NCBI GenBank assembly: GCA_022393335.1 | Contig: JAJEKB010020622.1 | Span: 51,523-115,522, forward strand | Direction of reading: 5' to 3' | Source: Macrotrachela quadricornifera | Lineage: Eukaryota > Rotifera > Eurotatoria > Philodinida > Philodinidae | Length of the DNA stretch: 64,000 nucleotides | Shown: positions 1 to 11,747 of the stretch, one piece after another | How the letters are laid out: the number at the start of each line of letters is the position of its first letter | Position numbering within the stretch: position 1 is the stretch's first letter | Made by a program: the position numbers and the translations under genes | Notes under the pieces: generated by a model | What the model was told of the DNA's origin: nothing | Seen by the model: only the letters and a program-made list of their open reading frames with translations | The model's database searches: none

Positions 1-705
1 ATATAGTGAAATAATTTAAATAGTCTTTGTTTTAATTTAAATAACATTTATTTACCTTTTGTTTTTCTTTTTATTATAGTGTGATATTAAATACTAGAAC
101 TAATAGTTTCATTCAAAAGCAAATCTTTTTTTCATTATGAACCAGATTGCTTTTAATTATATATAAGGTATTCGTGACCAACATTATAAATTCAAGATTG
201 ATAATCGTAAGAATAGGAATATATTGCTAATGGTATGTTCAATCAAGAAAACTTTACATTTTCCCTTTTAATTATGTTTCAGTCAATGTTTTTGAAAATC
301 GATTCATAATGACATTTATTAATCAAATACATTTTACATAGCTATGTGGTTTTTGATTCAATTATGACTTTTCTTTATCTTTCAATGAACAGATATCTTC
401 AGCTGTTGGATGTCGTTCAATTTCGTACTAGAACTTTATAGGACTAAATGTCTATCAGATAAAGAAAAAACTAAAATCGTCATTAAAATACTATATCGAT
501 GTTTTTTATTATTGCTTTTTTTTAGATGCATATTGTGAAAACTCTTCTGCATGTTTCTCAAGACGTTTTGCCGCATAATTACTGAAAAATGTTAGTCTTT
601 CACATTGTGTTCTTTGTTATTTTCTTTATCTTGCATTTTTGGAAACTTTATTTATGTTAGAGATTATATTCTGAAGAGTCTAATTAAAAATCCTATAATA
701 ATGAG
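1..705. other. Intergenic, no gene seen
   Basis: AT-rich sequence with no long or coding-like frame on either strand. It lies downstream of the glycosyltransferase gene, which reads towards it. Confidence 0.6.
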
Positions 706-1737
706 TTAAATCGTTGAATTGAGTAGCTGTTGAAATTGATGGTCAAGCCAAAGACCTCGACAATCGCTAGAGTGCAGAAAGTTTTGTTTTATCCATCCAT
801 AGTCAATAATCATTTCAATGATTGAACGACGCCAAAGGATTACGGGTTCAGATATGTGCATAGCATCCTCTGTGCTGTTCGCTATTTGATCCCATGGCTT
901 AGTAAAATCTACAAAATGTAAAATTCGTGTAGAATTTTTCCCATATTTTTTATATAAAGAATCTTCAGGATTGGAATATTCAGGTAAATTATAGATTATT
1001 GACATTTCATCCCATCGATTACGATAGTATGTATTAAGAAGATCTTGTTGTGGAAAATCCGAATCATAATGGGTTTGATTTGAAAAATATTGAATAAGTT
1101 CAAGAAAAGCTTTACTGTTTGGTCGTAATAAAATTACACCAGAATTGAAATATTTTTTTTTCCATGTAGTAGCATCTAAGGCAGTTGAGAAGTATGGATC
1201 GTTAGCTGCCAACAATTGAGTATTTGCATTCTGACGCATGTGATGAAAAGGTTCTTCAATCGAACCAATTAATAAGGTATCAGCATCTAATGCAGCTATT
1301 ATTCTATATTGCGTCATATTCCAAGCAAAAAGTTTTATCCAAGAATCTCTTAATTGTGAAGCTACATTTCCTGAAAATGGAATTGGTTTTACACGATGTA
1401 TTGTCCAACCAACTTGTTTTAACATAGTCATGTAGTATGCATCTTCCATTGTTCCGTATGGAATGACTGCATATAAGTCTCTATTAATCGTGGCACCATA
1501 TTTTTTTAGTGTATAACCAAGTACAAGTGCTCCAAGTAGATATGAATCGCTTGGAATTAATGTTATAATTGCTTCACATGAGTTTTTACATTCTACTTCT
1601 GTGCTATCTTGGATTATTGGTGGAAGTGATACTGATTTTTTTGTCCAATGTACGGAACTATCATGGTATTCCTTGAGTATTAGTATTGTAATGAGAAAAC
1701 TTAAATAATAAAAGATGCGTCGTACACGTATTCTCAT
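706..1737 (-). CDS. Glycosyltransferase family 8 (glycogenin/GATL-like), type II membrane protein
   Basis: This is a single uninterrupted frame of 343 residues. Family 8 enzymes transfer a sugar from a nucleotide-sugar donor with Mn2+. The N-terminus is basic (MRIRVRR) followed by a hydrophobic segment at residues 8-22, so a Golgi/ER type II anchor with a lumenal catalytic domain is likely. The family hallmarks are present in order: the metal-binding DxD as LDAD (150-153), FNSGVILL (197-204), QQDLLN (230-235) and HFVDFTKPW (274-282). Several N-x-S/T sites fit a lumenal domain. The length is normal for the family and no lesion is visible. The ATG at 1737 is chosen because it directly precedes the basic/hydrophobic anchor. 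The sugar acceptor cannot be told from sequence. The lack of introns is unusual beside the intron-rich genes in this window, so a retrocopy or foreign origin is possible but not shown. Confidence 0.88.
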   Translation of the reverse strand: MRIRVRRIFYYLSFLITILILKEYHDSSVHWTKKSVSLPPIIQDSTEVECKNSCEAIITLIPSDSYLLGALVLGYTLKKYGATINRDLYAVIPYGTMEDAYYMTMLKQVGWTIHRVKPIPFSGNVASQLRDSWIKLFAWNMTQYRIIAALDADTLLIGSIEEPFHHMRQNANTQLLAANDPYFSTALDATTWKKKYFNSGVILLRPNSKAFLELIQYFSNQTHYDSDFPQQDLLNTYYRNRWDEMSIIYNLPEYSNPEDSLYKKYGKNSTRILHFVDFTKPWDQIANSTEDAMHISEPVILWRRSIIEMIIDYGWIKQNFLHSSDCRGLWLDHQFQQLLNSTI

Positions 1738-4660
1738 TGTATATGATTATCTAAAAAATAAAAAGAAATAAAAAAGTAACAATATCTACTTCAATTTATT
1801 TGACTTTGGTTAAAATTGTAATACATTTGAGTGTTGACAATGCTAAATACTCCTGACATCCTCCTCGTCAAGATATTCTTATCTACTTTTTTCTAGTAGC
1901 CGTTAAAATTATCTTATGTATTGGGAAAAGATAAAAGTCTAAAAATAGAATATATGTAAAAAAAAAGTTCTTGAAACTTCATCATAAAGTAACATAATTT
2001 CCTAGCAAATATAAACTTTTGTATATATTGGGAGATAATTGAAGAGATACTTTTAATAATGACGTTTGCCGTATCAAGAATATTCTTATTGGTAGTATAT
2101 ACAAAACTAAATTTAAATTTACTATTTATATGAAAATAATTGTATTTTCTGAAAGAGCTTACATCATTTTTAAGGGTCAAGAATATTTATTTTAGAGATA
2201 TTTAGCTTTTACCTTTTATCTATTCTCAGATTCGTTCTGCAGAAATTTATGTGGTACAAAATCTATAGTTTATACATTGCTACTGCTCGTGAAAAGGAAC
2301 TGGGAAGAGGGAATCGCGGCTCCCTCCACTTTCAGAAAATTTTCAGTTTTTTTTTAACAAAAACCATAGATTTTATTAAAAGTTACTCTTGCACTTCTCC
2401 CACGTTTTTCTTTTCGGCGCATCCCTGCATTTTAGTAATTAATATCGTACTGTAAGTTATGTACGAATGAAAAAAATATATGAAAGATATTTCAATATTT
2501 AAATGGTAGAAATAATAGTATGAAATATGAAATTGATCTTTCTTCTAATTCGATCACATACATGCTAACGAATGTATGGGATAGTATATAGAATAATTTT
2601 CAAGACATATATACTATATAAGTGTGATTTCGTTGCAGTTCTTCTATAGATATCATTTTCTCTATTATTAGAAAAAATACGGACATTATTTTTTTATATA
2701 CAAATATTTTCTATTGAATCGTTGAGAATCACATAAAAAATAAAGTATAAAATATCTGTGCAATACTTTTCAATATACAGATTTGAAAGTAGTTATATTA
2801 TCTATATATGATCCATTTATAATATCAAAGTGATAGAAGAATTTTTGCTATTTTCTTTCAGAATAAAAAAAATAATTAATGTAGATTACCTTCGTCTAGT
2901 AAGAGCATGAATTACAATTTTGTTCGTTTTAAACTTCCAGACTATAGTAAATAGTTCAAGGAGGTTCCTTCACAACAACAAAAATAATCTTGAATAAACT
3001 AATATTAACATAGAAAATAATAAAGAATGTCGTCATTTTCGTTAGATGACTATTTAAAGCTGAATATTGAATTAAAATTATGAAGACCACCCAAGACAGT
3101 TGTAGAAGATTGTTTTGATTTTAATTCAGTTGATAACGTTCATAAGCAGCATGAGAACCATATTTTACTATATGTGCTATATTAGGTTGATATTTAATTC
3201 AAACTGAATTGAAAATATATATAATACTGACCATACTTATGAGATCTAAGTAATATTTCAAACAGTCTTTCATATCAACTAACTCTCAATAAGGTGAGTT
3301 AATAACAATTGATTTTTGTTTCTAGTGAAATCATGCAAGTAGTATTATCATTGTTGTGAAAAAGCAAAGTCATGATAGCAGTATTAATATAATTAATTGA
3401 CGCAGCTGATACCACCATGTAATCGTTACTTTTAATTGAGAATATTGATTTCAATCTGATGAATTATGGTTTATAAAATAGACTCACTAAACCTATTAGC
3501 TAGATCTATATTACAACAAAAGTAACATTAATAAGCAAATTGCACCATGTCGTCGAGAATTTCAGGCAAAGTCTTTTGATAAAAGTAGTATTTCAGTCAA
3601 TTGAATACTAATGCTGTTAATAAAATAGAAATGAATGAACTAACTACTAGGTAAAATATTCGTCTTGCAATTGGTTTAATTAAATGACATACAAATGAAA
3701 GAGTCATAAAAATATTAAAAGTGCAACTTATTTTACACCCACTCTTTAAGTCCATGTGCCATATTGCTATATTTTATGCTGTATAATCGCTCATTCTCTG
3801 GTAGTACCATTCATTAACAATCCGATATAAATTAAGAGAAATATCGATACCTACGTGCTATATTGTTGAGGGTGACATGGCCTTGTCTCAGTTGATTTCC
3901 TACTATCGTAATATATTCTTAATATGTTTTAATGTGCGTGAAATATATGGTTGCTTCTATACAAATAAACTACCTACGAAATTAATGAAGCATAAACATA
4001 CAAAAAAGAGAAAGTGATATTTGCACGAAGACTACATCACGTAAAAATATCATCTATTTTGCCAATTTTTTTCATTATATAGAAATATTCAAAAACCATA
4101 CTCTGTTGTAGAGAAAGGTGAATGAAATTTCCAGAAGTACCATATTCTATAGATAAAATCGTCATTACAGTATATGGTAAACATCTTTCTGATTAGTGAA
4201 AAATACAGGGATAAATTATTATTATTAGCCATATCCATATTTATCCCTTGATTGCTGACGGCGCATATTTACTTCATAAGCTTTAATACCATCTGGAGTG
4301 AACAGAATCATTCAGAATGCATGCTTTTTAACTTTGCTTACAAAATAATAAATGTCAAGTAATTGAATTTCATAATATCTTTATTTTATGATCCTGTGTT
4401 CCTAACTTGTACTTTAAACAAATGTATATAATATAAACAGTCATCTGCACCTATATTGCCTTACAATGTCTTTTTCTTTTCTTGATAATATGTGTGGAAG
4501 ACACACGCTATGATGTTCGCTTTTTTTTCTCCACACTCAAATATTTTAATCGATTTTTATCTTTTTTATATTCTTTTCTTTTTCTCTTAGGTGATTTTGA
4601 TTAATTATAGTCTACGATGTTTTTTCTTGTCTAAACTAAAGTATACATATCTATCCTTTT
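1738..4660. other. Intergenic, no gene seen
   Basis: About 2.9 kb of AT-rich sequence with only short frames of low complexity. Two short open frames near 1.9-2.45 kb lack any family motif or exon-like composition. It separates the glycosyltransferase from a transposon-dense block. Confidence 0.55.
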
Positions 4661-5545
4661 TAATGCGGTGCGAAGCACAGCATTTCTGGAGTCCTTCGCG
4701 AGTTTTTTTTTTTTTGATTCCATTATCTCTCGACGTACACATCAAAATTGTCATTTTGTGGAACGATTATCTCGTGAACGGAAAGTCGCAAAATATTCGT
4801 TGAAACGCGAAATTAAAATATGAAGATTGAGCTATGATTATGCGTTTTTTGATTTTCAATAGAAAGTTTTGTTTCGTCACAGGAAGCGTAACAAAATGAC
4901 GATTTTTAAAGGATTTTGTTTTTTCAAAGTTCGCGATAATTAAAACGAAAACAATACTAGATGGCATTCGAGCTTCACTCGACTGCGAAATGCGGTGCGA
5001 AGCACCAAATCTCGATTAACGGAAAAACAAGAAATCCTAAAATCGCGAAAACGAGTTTCGAAAACTAGACATTGTCGTATTCATTACTAAGAGAACTCTA
5101 TCAATGCATATCAACATGTTTTAGAAGATCATTGTTATTTGATACTTTAATTATTTCTATGATTCATTATCTAACAACAGTTGTATTTACACCTGCTATA
5201 AATAAAATCAGTTGTTCGGAAAGAGTGGCGTCTAACTTTTCATTATGTTTTCGTCTTAATTATCTCAAACTTAAAAAAAAAAAGTCCTTCAAAAATAGTC
5301 ATTTTGTTACGCTCCCTGTGATGAAACGAAACTTTCTATTGAAAATCAAAAAACGTATGGTCATAGTTCGATCTTCTTATTTTAATTTCGCGTTTCAACG
5401 AATATTTTGCGACTTTCCGTTCACGAGATAATCGTTCCACAAAATGATAATTTTGATTTGTACGTCGAGAATAATGAAATAAATAATGAAATAACAAAAA
5501 AAACTCGCGAAGGACTCCAGAAATGCTGTGCTTCGCACCGCATTA
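4661..5545. repeat. Foldback element 1 (arms about 290 bp)
   Basis: The left arm (4661-about 4950) reappears in reverse complement at about 5253-5545. The outer ends read TAATGCGGTGCGAAGCACAG and its complement. The arms include shared landmarks such as the TCGCGAG block and the CGAGATAATCGTTCC block. Identity is roughly 85-90% with small indels. The central loop is about 300 bp and holds another GGTGCGAAGCACC copy at 4993-5005. No transposase frame is present, so it is a non-autonomous foldback or MITE-like element. Confidence 0.85.
4957..5006 (+). repeat. GGTGCGAAGCACC-containing repeat, copy 1
   Basis: A stretch of about 50 bp beginning CTAGATGGCATTCGAG and ending in the self-complementary GGTGCGAAGCACC. 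A close inverted copy lies at 7527-7575. Confidence 0.7.
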
Positions 5546-5697
5546 ATAAAAAGTTAGGCGCCATTCTCTCTATATAACAGCTGCGATAACATATGTTGAT
5601 AGATAATGAATCAGATAGATAATTAAAGCAGCAATCAACAATGTTCAATAGAAGCTTTTTAATAAAATACCGATTTTTCGAAAACCGATATTCTCTC

Positions 5698-7527
5698 CCA
5701 GGTCTATATTGACGGTCCGTAAACGACGGTAAACCGATACCAAACGGCATCTTTACGGTGTCCAGATACTTTTCGCTTACGAGTATCGGTTAATCACATA
5801 TATACGGATACATTGCAGGCCGTTTTACGGGCCGTTTAGCATACACCGTTTACTATACCGTAACGAAACATCGTTTAAGTGGCGGTTTTAGCCGTTTTTT
5901 AATGTATCTTATAATAAGATGCTAAAGTAAATCTTACAAGATTCTTAGTATAAGATTTGAATAAAATTTGATGATCAGAATCTTGCAAAGTCATACCTAA
6001 CCATGCGCAACTAAAGTTTTTCTTCGTCAACATAGATCAATAAAGATAAACAGGCATATAGACATGAACTTAGTCTGCTATCTTACTTTTCGTATAGATA
6101 ATTTCATATCATTGTCGATTGCAGTAAACAATTTCTATGTATAATTTTTATTATCTTTAGATTCAGATATTTCAAAGTTATCGTGAACAAGCAAAATATG
6201 AAGTTTACGCGTTAAATTCTTTTTTTTTTATTTAGATATTTCATCAATATCATGAAATAGACAAGTGTAAATTTTCTAGACAAAATTCTTATTTTTGTTT
6301 ATTTAGATATTTGAATTCCATCGTCAAATAGGTAAATATTAATTTATAAATAAAATTCTCCTCTTTGTTTTTCAAATATTTAGGCAATATTATCGAAAAA
6401 ATAAGCATAAATTTTATGTATTAAATTTTTATTTTTATTTATTTAGATAACGCAATAAAACCATCGAATAGGCAAGTATGAATTTTATATAGAGATTACA
6501 TTTTTTTATTTCGATAGTTTCATTTTTATCGTCGAGAGACAAATATGAAATTTATATATTAAAATTGTTTTATTTCAAGATTCCAATTATGTCGTCGATA
6601 TGGACAAATAAGAATTTTATTTATACAATTTTTTTTTTATATAGATATTAAAATAATATTATTGAAAATGTATGAATTATATATATAAACTTGATATACT
6701 TGTTTTTCATTTAGACATTTCAATCAAATTTGGGAATGAACACTTACGATTTTTATATATAGAGTTATTATTTTTTATTTCGATATATCAATAATACCAT
6801 AGTGTGGTAAGTCTGAATATTTTAATTAGATTTTTATTTTTTTTATTTAGATATTATTATAATATTCTCAAATAGATAAATAGAACTTTATATACGAAGT
6901 TTGTTTTCTTTTTAGATATTTTAGTTTTACCGTCGAATAGGCAACTAGAAGTTTAACATATAAAATCTTTTTTTTACTTTTATTTAGATATTTTAATAAT
7001 ATCGTGGTATATGTAAGTATAAATTTTATAGATTAAATTTTTATTGTTTTTATTTAGATATGATTTTTCTAACATCGTCGTAATGGTAAGTATGAATCAG
7101 ATGTACAGGTGTGGTGGTGTTTGATAAAAAATGATGGAAAATCAAAGAAAATTATGAAGAACGGTTGATTAGGAAAGGGAAATATCACAGATTAGAACAG
7201 AGCGCTGAGATCGATGAAAAACTATATTTAAACTTCCAATAAAATCTTGCATGAATAATAGAAGATCTGGCACAATTTCATAGTATGATCATACTAGAAT
7301 CCTATCTTAAAATTCGAATTTTATCCGTAAACGGAGAGAAAACGACCAAATACGGTGCGTTTACCATACGGATACAATACGGTGCGTATTTCTGTGCCAG
7401 GAAATACGGGTTCGAACGGACCGAAAATGGCCCGAATCGATCCGGTATACTACCGTAAAGATCCCGTTTTGATCACTTTTACGGTTCGTTTTCGGTTCGC
7501 AAACGATACCGTTTTGATAGACCTGGG
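5698..7527. mobile_element. TIR element with ACGG-rich ends and an AT-rich tandem array inside
   Basis: The ends are CCCAGGTCTAT (5698-5708) and its exact complement ATAGACCTGGG (7517-7527). Both subterminal regions (5710-5890 and 7330-7515) are conspicuously GC-rich islands. They are full of ACGGT, CCGTAA and ACCGAT motifs in both orientations, as is common for transposase-binding subterminal arrays. The middle is a tandem array. I see no transposase frame, and target-site duplication is not obvious, so it is probably a non-autonomous element. Confidence 0.6.
6155..7100. repeat. AT-rich tandem array, about 75-bp units, roughly 12 copies
   Basis: Units share TTTATTTAGATATTT, then an ATCGTCGAATAGGCAAG core, then GTATGAATTTTATATA. 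The spacing is about 70-80 bp across roughly 0.95 kb. Copies are diverged, but the TCGTCGAATAGG(C/T)AA core recurs. The array occupies the interior of the element at 5698-7527. Confidence 0.75.
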
Positions 7528-7575
7528 CTGCTTCGCACCGCATTTCGTAGTCGAGTGAACTCGAATACCGTCTAG
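7527..7575 (-). repeat. GGTGCGAAGCACC-containing repeat, copy 2
   Basis: This is the reverse complement of the repeat at 4957-5006 (CTTCGCACCGCATTTCG, then AGTCGAGTGAA). It abuts the right end of the TIR element. Confidence 0.7.
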
Positions 7576-7872
7576 TTATAAGTAGTTTAGTTATGAATTT
7601 GGTGGTTTCTTTTGGCTCATCCGGTATCTCAGGATCATGACTAGCCGATACTTATACAATCAACAAATCGAAACTTAAGGTTCCCCTCCTCCTCAAAAAT
7701 CGATCTCAGCCCACGAACATCGAAATTGCATGAAATTTTCAGGATGCGTTGTGAATATAGTAGAGAAACTATGATAAAATTTTCAGCTCTATACCATGAG
7801 GTTTGATCAAGATATTCACCGAACAAGAGTCAAAAATGGCTTATTTGGCAAGCCAAATTTCTCTGTCGGGAC

Positions 7873-8625
7873 CAGAGGCGCAGAATCTACCGTAAAAAGG
7901 AAAAATTTCCCCCACCGTTAAAATTATTTTCGAAAAATTTCCCCAGCTAGAAAAATCAAAACACATGGCCTTCTGTGGATTATATATCTATAAGCAAAGG
8001 ACATCGAAAGAGAACTACTTAAAACAAATAGCGTGATTTTAAAAAACAACGTGCTCTATTAATTATCGATTGATTCTGGTAATCTTCGTAATTGTTTTTT
8101 TCTCAAATGATTTAGTATAATAGAGCCTGGTGAGAGAAGTTTCCATGTTTAATATTACCCACTCTTTTTATAAAATAATCAATTTTTATCCTTCTTGTTG
8201 TTAAAGTTATTATCTAGTGAGCGATTGATAAATGCATCAGCGAGATGCAACGGGAGCATTCCAGTGAAGCAGCACTTCATAATCTAACGAATCATGATGT
8301 AATGAACGGTTGCTATGAATATGTCCTTTTAAAATTGACACTGCTGATTCACATATCGTTTCGCTTCTAATTCTGAGTACCATTAATGAATGCAAGTAGA
8401 GAAAGTCATTGATACCGTCGGATAAATCTGTACTTGTATAAAATCTTTTAATAATACAAAAGCAAGAAGTTCATAGGTAGAGACATCACAGCTTGTGTTT
8501 TTTTCAAATGGAAAAAAGTTATTTTTTGAAACGTTTCCAGACTCAAAACTTTTCCAAAATTTCCCCAGATCTAAAAAATTTCCCCCACCGCGCGGTGCCG
8601 CACACAGGTAGATTCTGCACCTCTG
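7873..8625 (-). mobile_element. hAT-type element, degenerate
   Basis: The terminal inverted repeats read CAGAGG(C/T)GCAGAATCTACC, starting at 7873 and ending at 8625. CAGNG-type ends are typical of hAT elements. On the minus strand, about 8460 to 8220, a broken frame resembles the C-terminal dimerisation segment of hAT transposases (SETICESAVSILKGHIHSNR, then LDYEVLLHWN). It is interrupted by stops and a frameshift. The flanking 8-mers do not match, so the insertion is old or the ends are altered. Confidence 0.6.
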
Positions 8626-9757
8626 ATTGTCTCTTCAAATTTTTCCTAGGATATTTATTAATATGAAAACAAAATGAGAACAAGTTGTTTTTCAAAATAT
8701 TCTTTTATTCTCTTCATTTAAATTGCATAGGTTATTAGAAAAATATAAATAGAGAAATTTTTAATTCATGCGTGATAAATATAGTAAAATAATTTTATTC
8801 TTAAAGCTAGTAGATATAAAAATAAAACGATTCAGTAAAATTTGTTTTAAATCGATACATTGTATTTTTCATTATAACTTAAAGAATTTCTCAGGTTTTT
8901 CAATCACTTCAAGGTTGTCAAAAAAAAGAGACTAGGAAGAAAAAAAACAAAAAGAGGTGTATAATTTTCGCATTATTTATACAAACTTGACACGGTTTTT
9001 CAGAGAAAAGAAAAGTCAGGGAAAAATAGTCAAATATTATTCTACTCCACAGAATCAATAAATCATGCAGGACAATACTAACTTCGTCATTTTATTTTTT
9101 TAACTCAATTTTTATCAAAACTCATTTTTTTCTTTATTCATCAATTGCGCTGATTCTACCATTTTCTTCTTTTTCTGATAGATAAAAGTTTATTTCCACG
9201 TATTTGAGAGTAGGCATACACCAGTCCAAGTCTCGACTGGTAACTTTGGCATCAGTTGGACTGGATACTCAATTGGTTTGGCACCCAAACAGTTTGATGC
9301 CCAGTCGATTTGGTAGCTGTTACGATATGAAACTTCCTTTTTTTTCATCATTCTTCGTTGTGTCATCATATATAGATGACTCGGACCTCACATAGGCTTC
9401 TTTTCTCTCTTCTCTGATCATGGATTTTTTCTATCATTCTTTTTCTCTTTCTTCTTTTTTTATATCGTTCACGAGTGCTGGTCTATTCCACCACTCTTCT
9501 AGGACATTATTCTTTTGTCCATATTATTCTGTTAGACTTTTTCTCTGATATTTTGTATTGTTTTATTTTCTCCGTTTTATTGGTATATATAGTGAGTGTT
9601 TTCTTTTTAAATAAAAGAGAGCAGTTAGATAGCAAACATTCTAATTATACCAACCCGATTTCGGTACCCAGTTCTGACTGGCGTGGAAACCTTTCAGTGC
9701 CCGACAAGGGGTCACTATTTTTGTGATCCGACTCGAACCGATTTGAGTGGGACACTG
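8626..9757. other. Intergenic, no gene seen
   Basis: AT-rich sequence with short frames only. A small patch at 9200-9330 has loosely repeated AGTCGATTTGG/AGTTGGACTGG words and may be another decayed repeat. Confidence 0.5.
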
Positions 9758-10370
9758 GAATCTTCTCAATTGTCAAATCGCTTTTTAGATAAAACCTTGT
9801 GAGTTCTAGAGTATCGACTATGCTGATTCCGAATATGATCATGGAAACTTCCCTTGAGTTTTTTTTTCAGACTTATAGGCATTTTACTGAAAATTTAGTC
9901 TATAGGATGATATATGGCGACAAATCCAATGAAGATACTTTGATCTCAGATTTTGCCCATAGAAAGGTCTACTTAGAGATAGAATGTCCGAAAAATTTAA
10001 GCTCAAAAGAACATATCCTTCTGGAGATATTACAAATTTCTATAAACGTAAACAATTCTAGCATCTTTTGTTGTATATGAGACATTTTTTGAGAGTTTAA
10101 TATCTTGAGAAGGATATATTCTTTTGAGCTGAAATTTTCTGGACATTCTACCTATAAGTAGACCTTTCTATAGGCAAAATCTGAGATCAAAATATCTTCA
10201 TTGGATTTGTTGCTATATATCATCCTATAAGCTAAATTTTCAGTAAAATGCCTATAAGTCTGAAAAATACTCATTGTGATTTTTCATGACCATATTCGGA
10301 ATCAACATAGTCGATAACATAGAACTCACTATGTTTTATTTAAAAAGCGATTTGACAATTGGAAAGATTT
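9758..10370. repeat. Foldback element 2 (arms about 275 bp)
   Basis: The left arm at 9758-about 10035 returns in reverse complement at about 10095-10370. The outer ends share CAATTGTCAAATCGCTTTTT. The loop is about 60 bp. Identity is about 85-90%. The 93-codon open frame at 9799-10080 is a by-product of the arm. Confidence 0.85.
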
Positions 10371-11245
10371 CCTCGTCAGATCTGTAAACTGCAAAAAATT
10401 TAGATGCTTAAACTTGATTATTAAAATGATAATACGTATTCTAAACGAACCCCTACTTCGACTTTCCATCCACTTTTTTTTCATAAAAACAACATTTTTC
10501 AGACGGTCAGAAAATTGAATAAAAAAACTTCGAAAATCATATTAGAAAATCAATAATATACAGTTTGATGCATCTTCGTCTTCTCTTTCCAACGGGAAAA
10601 ACCGCAGTTCTTTACCTTGTTTCTATCGAAAGTTATTCAAAAAATACTCACGAACGTTCATCTTCATGGTACCAGCACATATGCGAACGAAACAGATCTT
10701 ATCGAAATTTTATTATTATTATATTAGTAGAATAGTAATAAAATAGCATAGAAAAATAGAGCGAAAGACGCTGTATCTATTCATAAGAAAAGAAATTTTT
10801 CCAAGCAATCTGTACGAAATTAAGATGCAGAGCTCACTACTTTTGGTATGACCTAAGTAGTTTCCATCAAACACTGCTTATAGAAAATGATAAACTATAA
10901 TCTAGATATTTTTACAAAATAGAAATAATAAAATTCTATGACTCATCGCAATGACGAATGGTATGAGAATTTAACGAGATTCTTTACTATATTATCTTAC
11001 GTCAGTTATTGTTGCTTCGTAATAGATAAGAATAATGAGTAAAACGGTTGTGTTTTTCTGCCTACTTATTTTAATAGTTATCATCAACTTCTACGTTGAA
11101 AATTCATGATGAAAAATTAAATAACATAGTTACAAACATAACAACAAAATTAGATGTAGAAAATCATATTGTGATTCATATAATTATTGTGATAAAGTCA
11201 TTTCTGATAGTAGTGAGTGTGAAAATGAAAATAAACCTCGTCTAG
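10371..11245. other. Intergenic, no gene seen
   Basis: AT-rich, without coding signal. It is the 5' flank of the small secreted-protein gene that follows. Confidence 0.5.
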
Positions 11246-11253
11246 TATAAATA
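11246..11253 (+). promoter_or_regulatory. TATA box candidate for the secreted-protein gene
   Basis: TATAAATA sits about 30 bp before a plausible start site near 11280. It is upstream of a splice-donor-bearing leader (TCG|GTAAGT-like site at 11303). Confidence 0.4.
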
Positions 11254-11459
11254 GTGGCAATTTTTAAATAATTATTATTCAATATCTTAACCATATCAAA
11301 TCGTAAGTAAAACTGTTTAGATACTCAAATTAGCAGATATATAATGTCTATAGTGGGTCATGCAGTTTTATCTAGCAAAATTTCTTCGTATAGAATAATA
11401 TTTTCAAAGATTAAAATATATTTTAATTTTTAGTTCTTGTCATCACACATATATACCAA

Positions 11460-11747
11460 ATGAAATTCGCTGTCATTATTCTACTTATTGCTTTATGTTT
11501 TGCTATGAGCGAAAGTTGGACTTTATCTTTGGGTGGAACAATCTTCGATGGAAAATCAAATCGAGGTTGTACAAATAAATATCATGGTGCAGGACAACGT
11601 TTTGAATGGGATCGTGGAATATTTGAATCATGTTGCATTCGTTTCTATAGCGGTTCAAATTGTAATAATCAAGTTGGTTACTCCTGTCCTGATTGGTCAA
11701 AAACATCATCTCAAACTATTCAAAGTTTTGCTGTCACCAATTGTTAA
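11460..11747 (+). CDS. Small secreted cysteine-rich protein, crystallin-like
   Basis: A frame of 95 residues. Residues 1-19 form a clear signal peptide (MKFAVIILLIALCFAMSES). The mature part of about 76 residues has six cysteines, including a CC pair, and is rich in Trp, Gly and aromatic residues. The pattern RFYSGSNC followed by SFAVTNC is reminiscent of beta/gamma-crystallin-like Greek-key domains, but this is a weak resemblance and no function is assigned. The leader appears to be spliced: a GTAAGT donor lies at 11303 and a TTTTTAG acceptor ends at 11433, 26 bases before the ATG, with a TATA box upstream. The ATG at 11460 is the first in frame and begins the signal peptide directly. It stands alone in a transposon-rich region. 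Confidence 0.7.
   Translation: MKFAVIILLIALCFAMSESWTLSLGGTIFDGKSNRGCTNKYHGAGQRFEWDRGIFESCCIRFYSGSNCNNQVGYSCPDWSKTSSQTIQSFAVTNC

Noticed and set aside
6155..7100. CRISPR array reading of the tandem repeats
   Set aside because: The units are contiguous, diverged and AT-rich, with no unique spacers, and the genome is animal.
9799..10080. 93-codon plus-strand frame
   Set aside because: It lies wholly in an arm of foldback element 2.
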